A stretch of 64,000 bases of DNA from Mytilus edulis (Eukaryota; Mollusca; Bivalvia; Mytilida; Mytilidae): assembly GCF_963676685.1 (NCBI RefSeq), contig NC_092354.1, positions 30,536,193-30,600,192 on the forward strand. The letters run 5' to 3'. The position numbers were made by a program, and so were the translations under genes. Below the pieces are notes generated by a model. That model searched no databases. It was not told the DNA's origin and saw nothing but the letters and a program-made list of their open reading frames with translations. Positions within the stretch are counted from its first letter, which is position 1, and the number at the start of each line of letters is the position of its first letter. Shown in pieces: positions 56,215 to 64,000 of the stretch.

Positions 56215-56482
56215 GCAGCTCATGTTCATCGCATACGAGGTGCACAAAACTATCATCTTCGTACCTTACATGTGACTTTCCCGGGATGTGCGTGCGGAAA
56301 CCCGCATTTATACAAAAAGTGTTATGTGTTTCTGGAACAATTGTGGACGCACGAAACCAAGGACTTCGGCTCCACGGTTGAAAGGGTAAGTTGTGAATGT
56401 GATAAATCCTAAAAGTTGTATGTGTAAAGGAGAATGTGGTAGAGGTGGTAGGAGACGTAAGTTTTGTAAACCAAAAAGATAG
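56215..56482 (+). pseudogene. Cys-rich C-terminal remnant, one frameshift
   Basis: One frame reads HVHRIRGAQNYHLRTLHVTF, PGCACGNPHLYKKCYVFLEQ and LWTHETKDFGSTVERVSCEC. After a one-base shift at about 56,399 another frame continues KSCMCKGECGRGGRRRKFCK to a stop. Clustered CxC motifs at the end resemble a zinc-binding tail seen in some transposon-derived proteins of invertebrates, but I cannot name the family. A good donor-like GGGTAAGT inside is an alternative explanation for the frame change. Confidence 0.35.
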
Positions 56483-56674
56483 AACCAGAAGGGGGAGATA
56501 TGTGTAAAGGAGACATACAAGCAAAGGAAAATGACAATATACATCTTAAGTCTCAAATCAATAAATATAATGTATGTCATCAAAATGACACTGAATGGCA
56601 CAATTGATAGGATGTTATCCTAATGATATGCAATCTAACATCCTATGTATAATAAACTAACAAAAGATTAGAAA

Positions 56675-56910
56675 TTGATATTTAAATACATCAGTACGCA
56701 ATTTAATCAGAAACAAGAGGCTTTACATGTTTTTATTACTGGAGGAGCAGGTGTTGGGAAGTCATTTCTAACATCATTTCTAGTACAGTGGATGCGTACC
56801 ACAGTGGTTCAGGCCCAGTATGTGTGTGTGCTCCCACAGGAATGGCATCTTACCATATGGAAGGAATGGCTATACATTCTGCTTTGAAATTACCTGTTCA
56901 GCATGGTTGA
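56675..56910 (+). pseudogene. Pif1-like helicase fragment
   Basis: The frame from 56,675 has EALHVFITGGAGVGKSFL, a Walker A motif with the T-G-G-A-G-x-G-K-S signature of Pif1/Helitron helicases. After a TG microsatellite (56,819-56,829) the sense continues in another frame: CAPTGMASYHMEGMAIHSA then LKLPVQHG, which is motif Ia of the same family, before a TGA at 56,908. The frame change coincides with the (TG)n run, so slippage is the likely cause. Walker B and all later motifs are missing. It could derive from a Helitron-type element; RPA-like remnants also occur in the window but are far away. Confidence 0.65.
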
Positions 56911-57327
56911 ACACTGTTAATCAAACCATATATTTGTGGAGGACGGAAACTGTTTTTATTGTTTATAAAAATGTGTTAACGTATCATAAACATAAATATA
57001 TCATTCCCTTTGGACAGTATAAAGTCTTGGTATTATTTTGATAAAAAAAGAAAAGAAAAGAATAATTAAAACATCAGATCCTTACCAGCAAAACTGATTT
57101 CTTTAGAATTATTTTATGACAAATTATTTGTACAATGAGTAGGAAGTTACATACTTTAAATACGTATACATTTAATCACTGAACTAGAAAACTAATTCGA
57201 GTCAGATGTCATTCCGTACAACAATTTAAATAATTTAAATTTGGCACCAAAACTAAAACCCGGTCAAAAAAACAAGCGAAAAGGAACATTTATTTAGATA
57301 AGGAATGCAGAACGACAGACAAAAACT

Positions 57328-57675
57328 ATGGCCATCAACAGACTTAAAAAAGCAGTAGCCAAACTGAAAACTTTAACAGTAGAACCAGTTGAGGTCTTGG
57401 TATTAATTCAAGAAAAGAAAACACAAAAATTTAAGTATATGGGATATAGAAGTATGGCAAACAAATTTGTAAGAGGATCAGCACTGACGGATGACCATCC
57501 TCGGGTCTTCCGAAGGTAAAAAACCTTTATGCCGGAAAATAGAATTTCCACCCTGAAAATGAGACCAGACAAGTATACCTATCCTATCCTCCAAGGAAAG
57601 TCGAAGGAGATAGCGAAGGAGCAGCTGTCGAGACTACAGGAGAAGGGAAACTCTATTGAAATCACACAGAGGTAA
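57328..57675 (+). pseudogene. Unrecognised basic open frame with one internal stop
   Basis: A 63-codon frame starts MAINRLKKAVAKLKTLTVEP and has KKTQKFKYMGYRSMANKFVR and TDDHPRVFRR, then TAA at 57,517. It resumes in the same frame as MPENRISTLKMRPDKYTYPI, SKEIAKEQLSRLQEKGNS to a TAA at 57,673. CGAAG|GTAAAA could also be a splice donor. The family is unknown; the lysine/arginine-rich composition suggests a nucleic-acid-binding or transposon-derived protein, but this is a guess. Confidence 0.3.
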
Positions 57676-57729
57676 TTATATCAAAATTGATAATGATATA
57701 TTTAATGCAACAGGTGTGATCAACATGTT

Positions 57730-57860
57730 ACTTTCAATAAAATTAAGAATGTCAAAAAGACAACCCAACCATAGAACAGAGAACAGCAGAAGGTCACCAA
57801 TAATAAAAGACTACCGAAGGCAAGAGGCCCCTGACTTTGGACAGGTGCAAACATGCAGCA
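57730..57860 (-). repeat. Retroelement 3'-end fragment
   Basis: AATGTCAAAAAGACAACCCA and ACAGCAGAAGGTCACCAATA are diverged, reverse-oriented parts of the 3' end of the element at 51,813-52,968. The 86-codon frame here is not a gene. Confidence 0.55.
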
Positions 57861-57916
57861 GGGTTAAACATGTTTATCGATTGTTAAATGATGTCAAACA
57901 CAGTGCTCCCATATGA

Positions 57917-58305
57917 GTATTACAAGATATCACTTTACAACATCAACGTATATTATATCAAATAAAATAAAAGATGAGAAAATTGAACATTTCTGTTAAT
58001 TAGTCGTTGGCCTTATTTAATAATTCATTACAACCACATTGGTAATGGCTATATGCAATAACCTATGGTGGGGTGCTAGCAACTGCTACGGTGATAAGGG
58101 ATGGTTTAAAGGAAAGTTGGGGTTCTATCGTCAATCATGTGATAAATCAGCACACATTCGAGGGCAAGGCAGTCACATTATGTGCACATGACGAAATAAC
58201 ACCAGATATAGCTGAGAAAAAAAGGTGACTTGTGCAAGATTCGAAAGCCGACAATTCTTTGAAGAAATTATCCCTATTAAACGTTTAAGGAAAGACATTT
58301 TATAT
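57917..58305. other. No confirmed gene
   Basis: About 58,078-58,226 has an open stretch (IRDGLKESWGSIVNHVINQ, FEGKAVTLCAHDEITPDIAE) of coding-like composition that I do not recognise. No splice signals were settled. Confidence 0.3.
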
Positions 58306-58450
58306 TTAAGGAGGCTCGCGGGTATAAAATTTTCAGAAAAAAATCAAACATTTATTTTTCATTACAAGTTTTATTAATTACCTTAAGAAATTGTTACTTT
58401 ATTTTAACTTGTGTACTATTAACAATATTATATAATTTCCTATAATTTAA
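58306..58450 (+). mobile_element. Partial copy of the TTAA MITE
   Basis: TTAAGGAGGCTCGCGGGT at 58,306-58,323 matches the ends of the element at 48,969-49,540. A corresponding right end was not seen, so the extent is a guess. Confidence 0.45.
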
Positions 58451-58924
58451 CATAAAAGGGAGGTACATAAAAACAAACACTCTTAAAATTGATTGAATAA
58501 TTATTTGTTTACAATTTGACTTTCTAAGAATTGATGTCAAATGTCAAATGTCAAATTGCATTGTAAATATTATTTTTATAATTAATCTCATTATTTTAAG
58601 ATCTTAAATTTTTAGTATAGCAATAAGAGGATATTTTCAAGACCACCTCACATGGAGGCTTTTTGCAAGGACAGAGTGGTCCAGGTTGTAATTGAAACAT
58701 AAGATGGAAACGAATATGGTCAATGCATAGACAATATGATTGATAATCAAAACGTACATTCTGTAAGAACTCGAAAGTGAAAGTAATGAGATGGCAAGTC
58801 CGAAAGTTGGAAAGAAATTATCCGTCAAATAGTTCAATGTTTGCAATTAAAAAAAACAGTCAAAAGAGTTTTGTACTCATTTTATATAAAAACGTAAACT
58901 GAGGTACAATATATATATATATAC
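58451..58924. other. No gene seen
   Basis: AT-rich sequence with a triple TGTCAAA run near 58,530-58,555 and a TA microsatellite at 58,910-58,924, which directly precedes the Penelope-like element. Confidence 0.4.
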
Positions 58925-59407
58925 ATAGATCAATCGATAAAGTTCACATCTGAAGTTTCAAATGAGAAAAGTGCGTTTCTCGACACCACCATAATTTTAG
59001 AAAACGGAGTCATGACAACAGACCTTCACACCAAAAAAACTGATAAACACCAAGTTCTCTCTCCGAAGAGTTGTCACCCGAAACACTGCTCCCGGAGCAT
59101 TCCGTACAGCCAAGCCATCAGGTTAAAACGGATTTGTTCATCGGCATCAAAGTTAAACCATCGTTTAGATCAACTCAGACAGCAACTCAAATCAAGAGGT
59201 TATAAGAACAAAAGTATTTCATAAGCTTTCGGAAAAGCAAACGAAAAAGAACGAACCGACCTACTTAAATACAAAGAAAAGACGGCCCAGACAAATAAAA
59301 TCCCGTTTGTTGTTAGCTTTCATCCTCATCTGGCAAATATTTCATCAATTGTCCACAAACACTGAAAATGATCCTTCCTTAAACGAGATTTTTCCATCAC
59401 CTCCGCT

Positions 59408-59800
59408 ATGGCTTACCGCAGACCAAAAAACCTCAAAGATATTCTAGTATCATCCAAAGTATCTAAACGGGAGATATCAACAATCGGAGGTTATAAACAA
59501 TGCGGAAGGGGCAATTGTAAGTGCTGCAAAGTCGCCAATATAGAAACCCAGTTTATCAGCACAGTCACAAAGAAAAATTACAACATATTTATAACATCAA
59601 ATTGCAAAACGCAAAATTGCATTTATGTTCTAACGTGTGGAACTTGCAAATTACAAAATGTTGGTGAAACAGAAACCCCATTTAACATCCGACTAAATAA
59701 CCATCGGTCATATTATACAAAAGAAAGGAACTGCCCAATTACAAGACACCTTTTAAGAGCAGGACATGATTTTGAAAACATCACATTTCAAATCATTTAG
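59408..59800 (+). pseudogene. GIY-YIG endonuclease domain of the Penelope-like element
   Basis: 130 open codons. The Cys pairs CGRGNCKCC (about residues 32-40) and C...C (about 70-80) form the zinc-binding linker typical of Penelope-like endonucleases. The GIY-YIG core follows (IYVLTC...LQNVGETETPFNIRLNNHRS, about 76-105), with the catalytic Arg of R-L-N-N-H. The frame ends at TAG soon after ENITFQII, but homologous sequence continues to about 59,930 (NWDTQGRQKKREILN). The upstream polymerase part is out of frame, so no fused protein can be made. Confidence 0.75.
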
Positions 59801-60139
59801 AAAAATCAAAATTGGGATACACAAGGAAGACAAAAAAAGAGAGAGATTTTGAATGCACCATTTACGAACTCTTGAACCTGATGGACTCAATGAGAGAGAC
59901 GAAAAAAGATTTCAAGGCAAATCAAAACCATAGTTATCTTGAAATCATACAAATTAATTTATAAACCTTAATACAATTAATCGAACATCTATAAATGTGT
60001 TAAACTTTTATTCCAACTTCATGTAGTTGTAGCTACAAACATATTTTATGACCGAATTAATATGTTACACTTTCCCTCACATCTTGTATAGGTTAAGCTA
60101 CAAAAATATTTTTTTGTGTCATGCATCCGATTTCACCTT

Positions 60140-60200
60140 GAGAGACGCACACGCCTGATGAAGCTAATTCGTTTAACGAAATATTGCGTATTTCTATTTA
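60140..60200 (+). ncRNA. Degenerate hammerhead-ribozyme-like core
   Basis: CTGATGA (60,155-60,161), then GCTAATTCGTTTAAC, then GAAA (60,178-60,181) match the conserved core and stem II layout of hammerhead motifs known in Penelope-like element terminal repeats. Stem II has a C-A mismatch. Stems I and III could not be confirmed by eye. Probably a decayed relic. Confidence 0.45.
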
Positions 60201-60390
60201 ACATCTAATAGAACTTTTTAATGTATCAATTAGTGTGTTTTAGTTATATTCTTAGACATTTATATAATTTTAATTCAGTAACTGTATCAGTTTATTTTCA
60301 CAAACTGATCCACGCTTAATTAGATTGAATGTTGATAGTTGCTATTTTTAGACATTATATATAGATATATATATGCAATAAAAAAATACA

Positions 60391-61070
60391 TTCATTTTTA
60401 AGAGCCAGTCTGCCTTAAAACCATGCAAAATCTCAAATTTCGTCCAAATTGGTAGTTATAACTGGGCAACATTATATATATTTCCAAAATCTTTGGGTAT
60501 TTAGGAGTTAAGATAAAAAAAAATTTTTTTGTAAATTCACATTATTTTTCATTTAACAGCCTTATTTGCATATTTGTGAATTATTAAAAAAAAAATGCCA
60601 AAAAATCACCATATTTAGGTACTTTTTAAAGGTCTGGATAATTGATATATCTCTTAAATATAGCATTATCTTGTTATATTTTACAAAGAACATTATAAAG
60701 AAAAAAAGAAAAAATGCATTTTGACATTTTTTTTACCTTTTGGCAGGTTGCCAGAGAGGTTCATGCAACAGATGTATTAGATAACTTGCATGTAGTACAT
60801 GTACTCAGTAGGTGTTTTCTCTCAAGATCATATTTATTTTTTTCAACTTTTAGGATTTTTTTAAAGGTGCATATCAGTTCTAAGACAAGTAAAAAAATTT
60901 AGCCTGGCAAATATTGGGAAATTGGTAAAAAAATGCTCCCAAATATCTATAAAATGCACTAATTGTAATAGTTTTTGCCCTTTAATATTTTAACTAAAAC
61001 TGATCAAAGTAGACTTATATTCCGGACAATAACTTTAGTTTAAGTGTATAGATCTTTATGATTTTTTTTT
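60391..61070. other. No gene seen
   Basis: AT-rich sequence with long A/T runs; it may be part of the large element that follows, but I see no clear border. Confidence 0.35.
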
Positions 61071-61828
61071 CAGAAGGTCCAATACCACAAAAGGAAGGTT
61101 TGGATCGATTTTGGGAATGATGGTCCCAACCGTTTAGGAATAAAGGGCCCAAAAGGGGCCCAAAACAAGCATTTTATAGTTTAAGGATAATAACTTGTGT
61201 ATTAGTATTTCAATTGCTCTGATATTGTATCACAATGTTTAAAACCACACGTAGAAGGTTTGGATTCATTTAAATGGGTCATGGGTTCAAAGTTAGGAAT
61301 TAAGGGCCAAAAAGGGGCAAAAAATCAAGCATTTTTCTAGTTTCAAGACAATAACTTGTGTGTAATTGTATGGATCTCTCTCAAATTGTACCACAACGCT
61401 CCATATAACAAAGGAGAGGCTGGGATTTAGTTTTGGATTAATTGTCCAAAATATGTAGGAATAAGGGGCCAAAAAAGGGCCAAAAAGAAGCATGTTTCTA
61501 GTTTCCTATTCCTTATAGGAGGTTTCAATAAATGGGGGGGGGGGGGAATTTGTAAACCATTTTTTAAGGGATTTCTTTTTTTTTCAAAATTTTGAAAATT
61601 TCAAATTTTGAAAATTTTCAAGAAGACATCTTCAATTGCACAGTATTGTGCAATAGATTTGTTGATCTTTGACCACATTTATTTTGTAACAAAAACCTTT
61701 ATTTCGTCAAAAATGCAATCACAATCCAAATTCAGACAGCATCAAGCTTGAACATTGTGACCAACTTTAATTTGCCCCAACTGTTCAACCACTGCGGTTG
61801 TATAAAGCTGCGCTCTGTGGAGCACCTG
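61071..61828 (-). mobile_element. Large non-autonomous mussel element, copy 2
   Basis: Reverse-oriented relative of 38,781-40,090. It ends CCACTGCGGTTGTATAAAGC and GCGCTCTGTGGAGCACCTG, contains the imperfect palindrome aattgcacagtattgtgcaa, and has three diverged modules around AAGGxxAAAAGGGGCxCAAA and AAGACAATAACTTGTGTGTA. A G tract lies near 61,536-61,547. No coding sequence. Confidence 0.6.
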
Positions 61829-63049
61829 ATTTTCACATACTTTCAATTGATGACAGTCTTTTAAAAAGCTTGTTATATGAAACAGAGTTGTGAACATACT
61901 TGTACTTCAAAAAATCTTCCTCTTTGAAACTTTTGATTGGAATGCAACCAATTATAGGGGCAATCACTCATTGAGTGTCTAGATTCGAAATCTGTGTCTA
62001 TTAGAGCGTATGTAAAAAATGTAGCCATTTTTTTTCATCTACGAAAAAAGTTTATATGTGCATATATAATGTGCCATATAAAAGTTTTTGATTTATATCT
62101 CCGATTAAATCAAGATAAAAGAAAGACATTTGAGGTGACCCTATTTCTTCAAAAATCGAAAGCTTTTCCAAAATTATCTTGAATGTTCCCTCTGCAAAGA
62201 ACATCTCTTTACTGTTTGTTGATACTTTGAGATTTTGATTTTAAGTCCCCTAACGGCTAACGTCTAAGTGGACTTAGGTTTGCACTGCGTTTGTCTGTCT
62301 GTCAGTATGTCTATCTGTCATTTTGGCAAATCAAGACTTTGTGCTTGTAGATTTTGATTTGATAGTTGGTTTATTGATTTATCATGACAAGTTACAGGTC
62401 AAATTCATTATTCACGCTTTAAGCTTTTCTCTTTGTTCAGTTGAAGCCCTTTCTCTAGAATTAAATTTTTGATGAAATACTTATTCATTAGAAAATTTCT
62501 GTTCAAACGGAAATAACTCATTTTTTTAAAGACAAAATGACATTTTGAATGTTTTTCCTTTTCTTTGGTATTTAGTGATTCAGTTTTGTTCCAGTCTGAT
62601 ATTTGTGTGCAGAGTTGTGGTCTTTGGACATAGGAAATTCACTTAGATAGTCAGAATTCAACAAGTTTTTTTTGTTTTGCTTGAAGATTTTGTCTCGATA
62701 TTTTTATGTAGTTTACACCATGACAAATTATAGATCAAGTTAAAATTTTGTTCCATTACAATGAATTTGTAACGGGTTGCGAACTACACAGAATGCTTGT
62801 TTTTATCCAAAAAAAATCTGATGCTGCAAAATTGTTTAATATTTAGTTAAAATAGATATTGATGACTTTATTATGTTAATTTTTTTCAGATCTATCAAAC
62901 TTTTACTTTTTTTTGCTAATACCTTCATCATGTTCATTCATGACTAAAAACTTGTATTTAGACCATTTTGCACGTTTTTCTTTACGATAGACCACCATAA
63001 TATTACATGTATATAAACAGTAAAATCTTACCATTTTAATGACAATATA
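61829..63049. other. No gene; mussel repeat end near 62.25 kb
   Basis: About 62,245-62,325 (AAGTCCCCTAACGGCTAACG, GTTTGTCTGTCTGTCAGTAT) is the reverse of the end of the repeat cluster at 7,990-8,070. The rest is AT-rich. Confidence 0.45.
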
Positions 63050-63485
63050 AAAAAGAAGATATGGTATGATTGCCAATGAGACAACTGTCCACTAGAGACC
63101 AAAATGACACAAACATTAACAACTAAAGGTCACCGTACAGCCTTAAACAATGAGCAAAGCCCATACCGCATAGTCAGCTATAAAAGGCCCCGATAAGACA
63201 ATGTAAAACAATTCAAATGAGAAAACTAAAGGCCTTATGTATATTACAAATGAATGTAAAACAAATATGTTACACATAAACAAACGACTACCACTGAATT
63301 ACAGGCTCCTGACTTGGGACAGGCACATACATAAACAATGTAGGGGGGTTAAACATGTTAGCGGGGCATCCCAACCCTCCCCCTAACCTAGGACAGTGGT
63401 ATAACAGTAAAACATAAGAACGAATTATAAAAATCAGTTGAAAAAGGCTTAACTTATCAGATGGACAAAAATACAAGTGGACGTG
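63050..63485 (+). repeat. Interspersed mussel repeat, nearly full-length
   Basis: GATATGGTATGATTGCCAAT, CAAACATTAACAACTAAAGG, GAGCAAAGCCCATACCGCAT, CAGGCTCCTGACTTGGGACA and AACCCTCCCCCTAACCTAGG follow in the order I know from other mussel loci. Partial copies are at 7,655-7,802 (reverse) and 9,655-9,765. Confidence 0.6.
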
Positions 63486-63544
63486 GCCGGGTAATTGTAT
63501 GTCTGCTCAACAGTTTAACCATTTATCTGTGGATATTTGTTTTT

Positions 63545-64000
63545 ATACAACCGCAAAAAATGAAAAATGTTGGTCGTATATTGGTATGACGTTGCCGTTG
63601 TCATCGTCGTCGTCATCCAAAGATATTTGGTTTTCGCACTATAACTTTAGTATAAGTAAATAGAAATCTATGAAATTTAAACACAAGGTTTATGACCATA
63701 AAAGACAGATTGGGATTGATTTTGGGAGTTTTGGTCCTAACAGTTTAGGAATTAGGGGCCAAAAAGGGTCCACATTTAAACTGTTTGATTTCATCAAAAA
63801 ATGAATTATTGGGGTTCTTTGATATGCCAAATCTAACAGTGAATTTATATTCTTAATTTTTGTTCCTGTTTTCAAATTGGTTTACATTAAGGTCCAAAGG
63901 GTCCAAAATTAAACTTAATTTGATTTTAACAAAAATTTAATTCTTGGGGTTCTTTGATATGCTGAATCTAAAAATGTACTAAGATTTTTGATTATGGGCC
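63545..64000 (-). mobile_element. Large non-autonomous mussel element, copy 3, cut by the window end
   Basis: Begins TTTTTATACAACCGCAAAAA. In reverse orientation it contains the alternating half-units of copy 1 (TTTTCAAATTGGTTTACATT, GGGGTTCTTTGATATGCxxA). It continues past the window. Confidence 0.6.

Larger units (their letters stand above)
58925..60390 (+). mobile_element. 5'-truncated Penelope-like element with GIY-YIG endonuclease
   Basis: From 58,925 a frame reads SIKFTSEVSNEKSAFLDTTI, then TTDLHTKKTDKH, CHPKHCSRSIPYSQAIRLKR and SRGYKNKS. This is the region after the polymerase core of Penelope-like reverse transcriptases (T-D-L-x-T-K-x-T-D, then S-I-P-Y-S-Q-x-x-R). A stop at 59,222 and later stops break it. 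After 59,408 the frame MAYRRPKNLKDILV, CGRGNCKCC, CIYVLTCGTCKLQNVGET and RLNNH is the linker and GIY-YIG endonuclease. The second motif reads N-V-G-E-T where Y-V-G-E-T is usual. A hammerhead-like core follows at 60,155-60,181, and a TA-rich end lies near 60,390. Inactive remnant. Confidence 0.85.

Noticed and set aside
56156-56524. 122-codon - strand frame
   Set aside because: Composition is Thr/Phe/Pro-rich without domain; the + strand reading with Cys clusters is the more plausible coding signal.
1-64000. CRISPR arrays, operons, ribosome binding sites
   Set aside because: Exon/intron structure and repeat content show an animal nuclear genome; regularly spaced repeats here are satellites without spacers.

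Overview
The window looks like nuclear DNA of a marine bivalve, most likely a mussel of the genus Mytilus. The basis is composition (AT-rich, with short exons bounded by GT/AG signals in long AT-rich introns) and many interspersed repeats that I recognise from mussel sequence. There is no clearly complete host gene. Almost everything supportable is a transposable element, a tandem duplication, or a broken or short exon.

Layout. 1-10.2 kb: decayed gene pieces (RPA-like OB-fold exons on both strands, a LINE reverse-transcriptase fragment, a candidate small multi-exon gene), a 32-bp satellite, an inverted-repeat element near 3.5-4.07 kb, and two copies of one retroposon-like element, each inserted inside an exon-like sequence with 14-15 bp target duplications. 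10.2-37.6 kb: the main feature, a tandem array with a period of about 12.57 kb (two full units and a truncated third). 37.6-64 kb: a mosaic of large non-autonomous elements, short satellites, retroelement 3' ends, Mutator-like, zinc-finger, RPA-like and Pif1-like gene fragments, TTAA-flanked and GC-rich-ended MITE-like elements, and a decayed Penelope-like element.

Each full array unit carries a complete PIF/Harbinger DNA transposon of about 5.96 kb. It has 17-bp terminal inverted repeats and an ATT target duplication. It holds two convergent genes: a two-exon DDE transposase on the + strand, and a five-exon Myb/SANT-like DNA-binding protein on the - strand whose exons I joined by splice signals with consistent phase. 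In the classical Harbinger scheme the Myb-like partner brings the transposase to the element ends. Both genes are open in both copies. The same array also contains three unoccupied versions of the insertion site, which fix the element boundaries directly.

The array is hierarchical. A ~230-bp tandem module (block A) is followed by a 2.5-kb block with a tRNA-derived SINE and an unknown ORF. Block A then recurs, occupied by the Harbinger element, followed by a deletion-shortened block and a 2.2-kb gene-poor spacer. The near identity of the units points to a very recent duplication, or to an assembly artefact that long reads would settle.
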